In this document: positions 54,015 to 62,796 of the stretch, one piece after another
Numbering within the stretch: position 1 is the stretch's first letter
How the letters are laid out: each line of letters starts with the position of its first letter
Position numbers and translations under genes: made by a program
From: Lodderomyces elongisporus
Lineage: Eukaryota > Ascomycota > Pichiomycetes > Serinales > Debaryomycetaceae
Direction: 5' to 3'
DNA: 64,000 bases
NCBI RefSeq assembly: GCF_030384665.1
Contig: NC_083680.1
Coordinates: 95,001-159,000 of the forward strand
The notes under the pieces: generated by a model
Database searches by the model: none
Told to the model about the DNA's origin: nothing
What the model saw: the letters and a program-made list of their open reading frames with translations, nothing else

Positions 54015-55745
54015 TCAATATTCCTGCTCGCCAATCAATCTCAACAAAAGATTCTGCAATTGTCTTCTACCTTTGGGACTTCTCCATATGAAATGGTCAC
54101 TATTCTCAGCCACTACCCATTCAGCAGTCTTTTTACTCAAATGTGTCAACTCTCGTTGCCATTTACCCCAGTTCATTGATTTCTTAATCATGAAATCGGA
54201 GGAAATCACCCCCAATGGAATCTCGTTGATGTCAGTTTCTTTAATCTCATTGTAAGAAAGTATTCCCGAAACCAATTGCTCTTGACATCTGGCTCTAATG
54301 TATCTTGAACTCCAATACATATCTCTGCCATAAATTCTACTCTTACTTGAGTACCTCATTGGATGTACAAACCAATGAAGGTCAGGGATTATACCCAAGG
54401 GCGAGATAAACCCCTTGAGCCACAACTTTAATCCAGTAATATTATCCATCACTTCCAATGCATTTTTAAACACCCTCGAAGACTCATTCTTCTTACCATT
54501 ACCACCACTAAAAGGCCACTTCTTTAATAGGTCGGCAGACCATGCATCAACCAATAAAATCAGCTGGATTTGACCACGATGCCTATTGGCAAACATCCTG
54601 GCGTACAATCCACCAATATCAAAACCAACCACGGTGAATGGTCCTTCAATCTTCTCCTTGGCCAACGCCTCAGATAAATATTCACTAACAATCCCAATAG
54701 AATCTGGTGGCGGTGCAGAATCTGACCATGCATATCCTGGTCTATCCCAAATACAGTACCGTTCAACTTTATCCAACTGATACAATTCCTCAATCCATTC
54801 CTGGAAAACCTCACTCGATGTAATTTGTCCACCCTCGACTAGCACTATAGGTTGAGTTGCTTTTCCCGTGCTATTGTGAACATCGCCAAAACACGCCAAA
54901 TGCACTCTAAACAGGTCATTGTCAACTGGGATCAATTTTCCCCACGGCTTTTCATGTGTGTCAAAACACGCCAACCACAAGGTTAAACTGATACACCAAA
55001 TTATCCAGAGAATGAAAATTTCAAACACAACCTTGAGTAAAATCACCGCCAATTCTTTAACAGACTTTCTCTTTTCAATGCGCCCAGTTAATCTAATCTC
55101 TTGATAATGTTTTCCTTCTTCTACCCAATAATCAATCAACGAATTAAGCAATGAATTTATTGCTGTCCACAAGATTAACCCAATGCCCAACCACCCCATC
55201 AATATTCTAGTTTCAGGAACCAACAAAATAACAACAAGGTCGAGCACCAATAATCCGGACACTACATATCCAATAACTCGTTCAATTTTTGCAGGTATAA
55301 CAAAGAAGAAATTATTCACCAGATTGATGAATAAACAAATTAATGCCAAGTCCATCTCCAAAAACGATTTCCCGCGATTGTTGAAGCCAGGGATTGCAAA
55401 AAATTCACTAAATAGTAAAATTATGAAAAGGACCAAGTTGACAATAACAAGAATCAGTTGCACCAATTTCAAGATTTTAATCCGATCAAGATTCAATGGC
55501 GAAACTTGTGGATCGTCGGGATCCAATAAGGGTTGTGTTTCTAACCTGTCGGTTGATGCTGAAGAGGATGCAGTGGCAGAATCCAAGTCCTCTCGAGGAA
55601 CACTGCGTGATGATGTTGGATGTGGCTCTTCATCGCGTAATCTTGTAGAATGACCAAGTGGTGAATGGTTCCCTTCTCTGTGTTCTTGGTCATTGCTTGC
55701 CCTGCGAGGCACAGGATCATTATCAGTAGCCTTGTACTGTGACAT
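54015..55745 (-). CDS. Integral-membrane protein with C-terminal alpha/beta hydrolase domain (576 aa)
   Basis: A polar N-terminus (to about residue 85) is followed by about five membrane segments (roughly 88-115, 130-155, 160-180, 185-208, 232-260). The C-terminal half, from about 285, is an alpha/beta hydrolase: a strand with VLVEGG, the nucleophile elbow VVGFDIGGLYARMF with D376 as the nucleophile, and a catalytic-type histidine at H551 in SDHFIW. Most family esterases use Ser in GxSxG; Asp at this place is typical of haloalkane dehalogenases and soluble epoxide hydrolases. I cannot name an ortholog; similar membrane-fused hydrolases occur in filamentous fungi. The substrate is unknown, perhaps a lipid. 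Confidence 0.75.
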   Translation of the reverse strand: MSQYKATDNDPVPRRASNDQEHREGNHSPLGHSTRLRDEEPHPTSSRSVPREDLDSATASSSASTDRLETQPLLDPDDPQVSPLNLDRIKILKLVQLILVIVNLVLFIILLFSEFFAIPGFNNRGKSFLEMDLALICLFINLVNNFFFVIPAKIERVIGYVVSGLLVLDLVVILLVPETRILMGWLGIGLILWTAINSLLNSLIDYWVEEGKHYQEIRLTGRIEKRKSVKELAVILLKVVFEIFILWIIWCISLTLWLACFDTHEKPWGKLIPVDNDLFRVHLACFGDVHNSTGKATQPIVLVEGGQITSSEVFQEWIEELYQLDKVERYCIWDRPGYAWSDSAPPPDSIGIVSEYLSEALAKEKIEGPFTVVGFDIGGLYARMFANRHRGQIQLILLVDAWSADLLKKWPFSGGNGKKNESSRVFKNALEVMDNITGLKLWLKGFISPLGIIPDLHWFVHPMRYSSKSRIYGRDMYWSSRYIRARCQEQLVSGILSYNEIKETDINEIPLGVISSDFMIKKSMNWGKWQRELTHLSKKTAEWVVAENSDHFIWRSPKGRRQLQNLLLRLIGEQEY

Positions 55746-56995
55746 TCTGTTTGTTCAATTAAATTGCTTATTCTATGATAACAAGCTCAGGATACTGTAG
55801 ACTGAGAAAAAGAGTTGGAAACAAGTGGCAGAAGAAAGAGGCGAAAGGAGGGGGGGAAAGGGGGGGAAAGAGGGGCGAAGTAGTTATAAAATTAGACTTT
55901 GATTGTTTATGTATTAGAAGGAAAAGAATTAAATGGAATGTAAGGAACTGTGATATATTTGCTTGCTAACGTGTACTGTGTAAAACACATGGAGAAAGAG
56001 ATGTACACGGAAAGTGAGATTAGGCGGGGTGGGGGAGAGAAAAAATGTATGGAAAGTGTGAGTATGAGTGTGTGTGGGAGTGTGTGTTTGTCTATTTGAA
56101 ACAGCAATCTACAAAAAAACAAGAAGAAAGAAAGTGAAAAGAGAGAAAAAAGAGAGAAAAACAAACTACCTTTGAGGGACTGTGTTTCTCAGCCGCTTTA
56201 GATAAATACTACTCAACAAGAATCTCCATATATAAAGAAGATTAAAGTGTTTAAGGGCCAAGAAGAACAGTAAAGCTTGAGAATAAAACTCGACAAAGAA
56301 AGTTATGTACCATATTCCTTGATTATTTTCGCTAGTTTTTTGACATAAAAATTTAGCTACAAAGTCAGAGAATCAATTATGATTAATAGAGTCACCTACT
56401 AATGAAAAACTTTCCTTTCTTCTCACTTGCCTCCAATCGCTTCTCCTTCACTTTCTCAACAAACACACACATTCCCAAGTCGTTTCTTTATCTACTGTTC
56501 ACTTTTCAATTTAAGTAAACAATTAGCAAAAGTCAAGCAAAGTACAAGACAAAGCGTGATTGTTATTTTCCCATCTATAAGATATACTTTCACTCTTTGT
56601 CACTTTGTAACAATAATCTCAAATCCAATTCTATACCTAGTTTTTATCGTCTATCAATAGACGATGAAAACAAAGTGATTGTGTGCGGCTCAGATTTAGC
56701 AAAAAGAAAGAAAGGAAAAAAGGAAACAAATATACGCTAAAGAAAGAAAGAAAAAAAAAACTATAATTTATAATATCTCCTTTACACTCTAGATAGGTAA
56801 CAAAACTACTACAAACGAATGTATTTCTAGAAAAATTTCCAAAACAAATTTGTTTTCAGAAACATTAAACAGAATTAAATTCAACAGTACTACCCTTGGC
56901 TTTTTATCTTTTTTTTTTTCTTTCTCTTTCTCTTTTTCCTCCTCCCCATACGTCTCAAGTTCCTACTTCCCCAAAGATATTCCTCCATTCATTTC
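55746..56995. other. Divergent promoter between the membrane hydrolase and VAM7
   Basis: A 1.25-kb region between divergently transcribed genes, with purine-rich (G-run) DNA near 55840-55880 and GA/CT-rich tracts. No credible frame is seen. Confidence 0.6.
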
Positions 56996-57967
56996 ATGTC
57001 GATAACCATTCCAGCTGAAGAAGAGATAAATGGTTCTACATACTATCAAATAAATGTAAAGCTCCCACTTCGCTCATACACGATTAAAAAACGATATTCC
57101 GACTTTGATAACCTTGTGAAAACACTATGTCACCACATTGGAATAAATCGTAAAGATTTTCCCTATACGCTTCCTGCCAAAAGAATTCATTGGCTAAATA
57201 AGAGTAATGTCGTTGAGGAGCGGAAACAAGAGTTTACTCATTTTTTGAATAATATGTTACTGGATCTGTCATTGAGGAATGAACCGGAGTTTCTTCTGTT
57301 TCTACAATTACCCAAGAATTTCAAGTTCCAACACCGACCGCAGATTGATGAAAACGGCGAAGGCGGTGATCTGTGGTATGATGTATATAGAAGTTTAAAG
57401 AATCAACTCTTGGAAGAGTTGAACAGTTTAAAGAGCGGAGAAGGCAATACGAATCCTGTAAGGTTGAAAGAGAGGATCCACAAGAATTATCAACCTACCA
57501 TTAATGATTTGGCGAATTCTGCTGCCGCGAATAACAATGAAAATAAACAAGAAATGATGAAAAGAAAACTGTATATTAGTCAAGTTCAAAGCTTAGTCAC
57601 TCAAATTGAAAATTTTAAAAAGCCAAGTTCCTGGGGTGAAACTGATAGCAACGGCAATAGCAATGGTAATGGTAGCCGAAGGATCTTTGGTGGAATGGGT
57701 GGAGGATCTGCGCATGTTAAGGAGACAGATGATACCATTGCACTCACCAATCAGGAACTTCTTCAGCACCAATTACAAATCCACCAAAACCAAGACAAAG
57801 AGATTGAGCAACTACGAGTCTCGATTGCTAAACAACGCCAGATTGGAGAAGCAATCAATGCAGAAGTGGAAGAGCAAAACTCCATTCTTGATCAATTTAA
57901 TGAAGAAGTGGAAAATACCAGCGATAAAGTTCAACAAGCAAGAAGACGGGCTAAAAAAATATTATAA
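56996..57967 (+). CDS. VAM7: Vacuolar PX-domain SNARE, Vam7-like (323 aa)
   Basis: An N-terminal PX domain (about residues 1-112) with KKRYSDFDNLVK and a following Pro-containing loop (PYTLPAKRI) for phosphatidylinositol-3-phosphate binding, and a C-terminal SNARE helix (about 255-320) in which EEQNSILDQF carries the likely zero-layer glutamine (Q294). There is no membrane anchor, as in S. cerevisiae Vam7 (316 aa), the Qc-SNARE that joins Vam3, Vti1 and Nyv1 in vacuole fusion and is recruited by PI3P and HOPS. Domain order and length match well. The middle has Asn/Gly-rich linkers. Confidence 0.92.
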   Translation: MSITIPAEEEINGSTYYQINVKLPLRSYTIKKRYSDFDNLVKTLCHHIGINRKDFPYTLPAKRIHWLNKSNVVEERKQEFTHFLNNMLLDLSLRNEPEFLLFLQLPKNFKFQHRPQIDENGEGGDLWYDVYRSLKNQLLEELNSLKSGEGNTNPVRLKERIHKNYQPTINDLANSAAANNNENKQEMMKRKLYISQVQSLVTQIENFKKPSSWGETDSNGNSNGNGSRRIFGGMGGGSAHVKETDDTIALTNQELLQHQLQIHQNQDKEIEQLRVSIAKQRQIGEAINAEVEEQNSILDQFNEEVENTSDKVQQARRRAKKIL

Positions 57968-58123
57968 TCTACAATTTACAATTTACAAATTGCAGTTTAT
58001 AAATTCCAATTTATAAATTATAAAATAGTAAAGTATAAACAACGGGTTGTTTTTTTTTTGTTGTTGTTGTTGCAACACAGCGTTATAGCAAATTTATAGA
58101 TACTTTTTATAACATAGTCCATA

Positions 58124-59371
58124 CTATGCAACTTCCATTCTTTCTTTCCCGACGTTTAGTGGTAAGCGGTTGCTTATATCATTGTTAATCACTGCTTTTG
58201 TATTTACTCCATGAATAGTTGCAACTTTATCCAAACCTAAATTGTCCACATTATTTCCATCAACATAACGCTCATCATTTCCATCATTTGAACTCACACC
58301 ACCATTAACATTTACCCCACCATTTGCCTCCTCTAAATTTACTCCACCATTTGCATTGATTTCGTTATTTTCCATTTCTCCACCATTGGGGTCATTGTCG
58401 CTGTTGAATGTCCAGAACCCACCATCTTGAAGACGAAACCCATCGACACCGAACCTTCTAGGTGGGAACGCTCGTCCGTGATTTCTTAGATTAAACACAC
58501 TAGGGTGATATTGGTGATAGAATGCAAACCCAACAAAACCACCCAAGAGGGAGCCTGCAATCACGTCTTGCAAATAATGTCGGTTATCACTTACCCTCGT
58601 GCTAGCGACAAAAGCAGCACAGAATAATGGCGCCATGGTCAAAAATACTTTAAAAGAGTTGTTTCTGTAATCAAAAGTTTGTAAATGTGCAGCCATATTG
58701 AGCGAGGTGATTACCATACCACAGAAAACCGTTGATGCATGTCCACTAGGAAAAGATCTAAAACCTTCCATTATCAAATTCCAATCTGGTTGTGAACATA
58801 TTGCCACTGTGGAAAGTTGTGTAAAGTCAATATTATTATTTTGATAAAAATAGTGTTCATCATCATCATCATCACCACCATCATCCGAATCGAAAAACAT
58901 TGGCTGGCATCGATGTATCATATCTGGTCTGGGCAAACCAGTGAAATTCTTTAGCATTACAACTGCCCATAATTGAGTAGCCAAAGCGCCCAATAAGCAA
59001 AGTGTCCCAGCAAAGAAATCCCATAACTTCCGCTCAATGCTTCTGTTTCTTGTGAAAAGTGCAAACATTAGAAACTGTGCAAAGGGAATTCCACCAGAAA
59101 TAACTGCAAGCAGCCATAATGGAACTGTCGTATTAGATATGTATGTATATTTAATGGAAAGATCGTAAATCAGAAATTCGTGATATCTTGGCGGTAAGTC
59201 ATGGCCTAAAGTGGCGGACAACACAAGAATAATTGTATAGAATAAAAAATCAAAAATATATGAGAGGGTGGATAACCCAGACACTTGAATATTGCCCAAG
59301 TTGAATGACCAGTCTCGAATCATTGTTGATTGTGAAGAATGTGATGAAATATCTAGTTGTGATGGTGGCAT
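58124..59371 (-). CDS. PAP2-type lipid phosphate phosphatase, DPP1/LPP1 family (415 aa)
   Basis: Multiple membrane segments and the three phosphatase signatures: KNFTGLPRP near 143-151, SFPSGHAS with H211, and STRVSDNRHYLQD near 253-265. These form the active site that dephosphorylates diacylglycerol pyrophosphate, phosphatidate or isoprenoid diphosphates at the vacuole or Golgi. The order and spacing fit fungal Dpp/Lpp enzymes; Candida has several (DPP1-3), and I cannot tell which this is. A loop between the first two motifs contains an Asp-rich insert (about 155-172), and the tail carries repeated NGGVN units (about 325-355). It is convergent with VAM7, 156 bp apart. Confidence 0.88.
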   Translation of the reverse strand: MPPSQLDISSHSSQSTMIRDWSFNLGNIQVSGLSTLSYIFDFLFYTIILVLSATLGHDLPPRYHEFLIYDLSIKYTYISNTTVPLWLLAVISGGIPFAQFLMFALFTRNRSIERKLWDFFAGTLCLLGALATQLWAVVMLKNFTGLPRPDMIHRCQPMFFDSDDGGDDDDDEHYFYQNNNIDFTQLSTVAICSQPDWNLIMEGFRSFPSGHASTVFCGMVITSLNMAAHLQTFDYRNNSFKVFLTMAPLFCAAFVASTRVSDNRHYLQDVIAGSLLGGFVGFAFYHQYHPSVFNLRNHGRAFPPRRFGVDGFRLQDGGFWTFNSDNDPNGGEMENNEINANGGVNLEEANGGVNVNGGVSSNDGNDERYVDGNNVDNLGLDKVATIHGVNTKAVINNDISNRLPLNVGKERMEVA

Positions 59372-60276
59372 TTGTTGATTTTATGAGGTTTTTTGTGTAT
59401 ATCGGAAAGTATTCAATTGTATGTGTTTGTATGTGTGTTTGTGTACATTTTATATATTCACGTTTAGTTCTAAACAAAAAAATTTTGGTCTGAATTGGCT
59501 GCAAAAAATTTCTACAATAATCAAGAGAACCAAAATTTTAGAAGAAATGTAAATGACCTCAAGCAAAGTATGCAAACAGTAGCACTAGATGGGTTCTCAA
59601 TCACTCCTCACCACTCATACTGCACTTTTTTTTTGTTTAATTCTACATAGATATTTAAATCACTATTTAGTAACATTTCTTCAACACATTTCTTCAATTA
59701 TAGTCACACTGTATTATTCCCCCCTCTTTCTCCTGATTGTGTGTGTGTGTGTCCAAAAAATACAGGAGTTTTGTCACGTTTTTCCATGGACCGGTTCATC
59801 TAAGTTCTTTTAGTACTTAAAATTTGCGTTTGGTAGCGCTATATATTGCTGGTTTTGCTCTCAATTCATTTTTTTTTCTCATGTTGGAATGTAGCCTACA
59901 AAAATGCCAAAAAAAAAAGATACATTTGGCGAAAAACAGAAGCAGGAAAAATAAAACGGAGAAAAAAATGTAAAAAAATTTATTTACATCTTTCCAAACC
60001 TTCTTTTCTTTCACCCTTATTCAAACAATCAACTTTGTTTTTTTTTTTGCAATATAAATTGTATGTTTTTTCTTATAATAACCATTTGCCGTGATGAATG
60101 ATTAATCATTTTCTTCCAATCGTGTTATATTAATGATGATAAAGTTTTCGCCTATAATCGAAAATTCATGAGATTACAACAAACAATTACACCAAGATCT
60201 ACGCTGATAATATAAATTTGGAGAAATGAGGATATATTTTGGCACTCTATCTATCCCAACCCAACGGTTCAAATTA
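59372..60276. other. DPP/LPP promoter region and aminotransferase 3' flank
   Basis: About 0.9 kb between two minus-strand genes, with T- and A-runs and TG steps. No gene is seen. A TACTAAC-like string at 60273-60279 overlaps the end of the aminotransferase and is not a splice signal for it. Confidence 0.6.
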
Positions 60277-61551
60277 CTAACTATTATTTTCAATAGCTTC
60301 ACCCCATAGTTTTATGCCCTGACGAATCTCTTTGCTTGTCAAGTAACTGAGGCTTAGTCTAACACATTGTTTACCCCAGCCTCGCTCATCTCCAAAGACT
60401 TCAAAATGCTCGCCACCTGCTAGTATTACACCCTTTTCTTCAGCAAGCTTTTTGATGGTTTTTTGATTGTCTTTTATTGTGTCTGGTAACTTGACCCAAA
60501 CAAAGTAACCGCCTTCACCTCCATGAACTTCGGTTCCCTTGGGCAAATAATCTTCAATACTCTTTCTAAGCACAGCTGCCCTCTCTTTGTATACGGATAT
60601 GACTTTGCTCAAATTGGTATCAAGCTTTTGAGACTTGATCATATCTGCAACAACTAGAGTCGATAATTGTGCAGGTGTTCCGCCTGACTTATTTGCACCA
60701 GTTTGACTCAACTGCTTGACTAGGGCTGGTGTAGCCGATTCCTGCCATCCAACTCTGAGTCCCGGTGCTATTATCTTTGAGAATGTTGCATTCGAAATGG
60801 TATTGCCGTACTTGTTTGTCACCGTAGCCTGGTCTATTTGACTAATCTTTGGTAAAGGTACATCTCTTTCGGCTGTATAATCCAAGTATTCATACACATC
60901 ATCACTGATGATTAGTAAATCAAAGTCTCTAGCAATCTGTACCAATTTTTCCCGGGTCTTTACATTATATGTCATACCTCCTGGGTTGGAGAAAGATGGA
61001 ACCAAATATAGCACAAATCGGTATATTTTTCGTTCTCCTCGAGGATCTTGAACTATCCCCGTTTCCAGTGTGACTTTGCCTGCTCCTTTTGAGTATTTGA
61101 CTAATTCGCTCGTAAGTGCATCCAAATCAATATCGTATTCTCCACCTGCAGTTTCATTAACCGCAGTCATGCGATCACCAAGTCCAACATCAACAAATGC
61201 ATTGTTGATCAAGAAATATGTCGGTGTCACAATGAATGCACGCAACGTTATGTCTCTACTTGTGCATGATGTGAGAATATTTGCAACACCATATGAAGCT
61301 CCTGATGTCAAGTTGATAAGGTCCGCTCTTGTCGTGTCAGATCCATACTTTTTATTCACCCACTGTGCGATAGTCTCACGAACTTCAAGATTACCTGGAT
61401 CTGTCCCGTATGCCAATGGATGTTGATTTTGTGGGTCTGAATCGTAGGAAAGATAGTCTTGTTCGAGCAAAACTTTATTGTAGGAATCAGCAATCTCTTT
61501 TGCTGGGAGCAACTCTCTAGTCGGATGACCTTTGAAGAAGTTTATGGACAT
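60277..61551 (-). CDS. Class I/II aminotransferase, YER152C/2-aminoadipate type (424 aa)
   Basis: A fold-type I PLP aminotransferase. Visible marks are YGTDPGNLEVRETIA, LTSGASYGV (cofactor phosphate region), SNPGG, IISDDVYEYLDY (the Asp and Tyr that contact PLP) and NATFSKIIAPGLRVGW, where K259 is the Schiff-base lysine and the downstream Arg contacts phosphate. The pattern is closest to the MocR/aminoadipate type, as in S. cerevisiae YER152C, an enzyme with 2-aminoadipate transaminase activity. It is probably cytosolic (no signal). Exact amino-acid specificity cannot be read from sequence. Confidence 0.87.
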   Translation of the reverse strand: MSINFFKGHPTRELLPAKEIADSYNKVLLEQDYLSYDSDPQNQHPLAYGTDPGNLEVRETIAQWVNKKYGSDTTRADLINLTSGASYGVANILTSCTSRDITLRAFIVTPTYFLINNAFVDVGLGDRMTAVNETAGGEYDIDLDALTSELVKYSKGAGKVTLETGIVQDPRGERKIYRFVLYLVPSFSNPGGMTYNVKTREKLVQIARDFDLLIISDDVYEYLDYTAERDVPLPKISQIDQATVTNKYGNTISNATFSKIIAPGLRVGWQESATPALVKQLSQTGANKSGGTPAQLSTLVVADMIKSQKLDTNLSKVISVYKERAAVLRKSIEDYLPKGTEVHGGEGGYFVWVKLPDTIKDNQKTIKKLAEEKGVILAGGEHFEVFGDERGWGKQCVRLSLSYLTSKEIRQGIKLWGEAIENNS

Positions 61552-62247
61552 CTTGAAGGTTACGCGAAAGAGAAGTGGGGAATAGAATTAAAGAACGTAA
61601 TGATGACTTTGAAACACTCTGTTTTTTGTTTTTTCTCTTTTAATTTGACAATGGAGAAATTACAACTATGTTGAATTTTGTCAAGTATTGTGGAAGAACT
61701 GATTATGTTTTTTTTTTCTATAATTCTTTTTTCATATATTGCAGAACTGTGGAGACATATGAGACATATGAGAGATATGAGAGAGATTTAAGAGAGATAT
61801 ATAGAAGCGCGGAAAAGACAACCATAAACGGCAACGGTTACACATACATGTATATCTATATATATATATTGATATTTATATATTTACTACGATCTCTATA
61901 GTTCTTACAAGGAGTTGAAATAAGATTAATCATTGTCTTAATCTGAAACCATTAGTTGCTTTTATTCTTCTTCAACTATGTCCCTACCCTGTATCTCTTC
62001 CCTAGTGGCATGTAATACCAACGTAAATTATAACCTGCATTGTAAAAGAATTCAAGCAACTGCATGGCGATATAGTGCGCACTACCACCAATGAAATGCT
62101 CACTAGAAAAAAATTACCAACCACCAAATTAACAAAGGAGCGAGTAAAACAACAAAAAAAAAATTAGTCAAAAATATCAAATTTGTAAAGATTTCTAGCT
62201 ATATATCTATCTATAGACCAATCTTCACATACATACATACATACAAG
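61552..62247. other. Divergent promoter between the aminotransferase and a small gene
   Basis: About 0.7 kb between divergently transcribed genes, with (TA)n near 61851-61870 and an ACAT repeat just before the right start codon. No gene is seen. Confidence 0.6.
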
Positions 62248-62586
62248 ATGCCAACAACAGCAGGACTTGCCTTTGCAGCACTCCAGGGAGTCGCATGGAG
62301 ATTTTTTTACGTAAAACTTGCTGGTTCACCACCTAAACAGATTCAAAATTTGACAGGATACCTCGTGTTTGGTGGGTTGACTTCAGCATTTTATCTTGGA
62401 GTATGGGATCCATTGGTCACTAATAACAGGGAGTTGGTACAGAGGAGGTTGGAAATGTTGAAGGAACAAAGACAATTGCAGAATGAGTTGTTGAAATCGG
62501 ACGGCGAGCCACACAAATTTTTCACTTCAAAGGATAGAGGTAACTTTTTCCGTTTGTTTGACAGGTATGCTCAGCCTTACAAATAA
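62248..62586 (+). CDS. Small membrane protein, possibly a mitochondrial inner-membrane subunit (112 aa)
   Basis: The N-terminus (AGLAFAALQGVAWRFFYVKL) is hydrophobic and basic, a single membrane segment lies near 37-56 (LTGYLVFGGLTSAFYLGVWD), and the C-terminal half is a charged helix (NRELVQRRLEMLKEQRQLQNELL) ending RLFDRYAQPYK. This shape is usual for accessory subunits of respiratory complexes, such as complex I, but I cannot place it in a named family. The ATG is preceded by an ACAT repeat and no earlier in-frame ATG is likely. It is convergent with RTT106, 210 bp away. Confidence 0.75.
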   Translation: MPTTAGLAFAALQGVAWRFFYVKLAGSPPKQIQNLTGYLVFGGLTSAFYLGVWDPLVTNNRELVQRRLEMLKEQRQLQNELLKSDGEPHKFFTSKDRGNFFRLFDRYAQPYK

Positions 62587-62796
62587 ATGAACTAGAAACC
62601 AAGAAACGATAGCAAAATAACAAAAAAAAAAAAACGAAAAAAGAAAAATTGTGGGTGATGAAAGGAGAATCGTTAATGGTTACGGGTTAATGACGAAAGA
62701 CACATGGCCAGAATAGGACTTAGATAGGAAGAATTAAAATGCATTGTATTGAATTATAAACAGCTTCAAAGGGGAAAGGTTATCTACTATCATTTT

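Noticed and set aside
60273..60279. TACTAAC with a downstream AG on the plus strand
   Set aside because: It overlaps the end of the minus-strand aminotransferase and has no plus-strand gene to serve.
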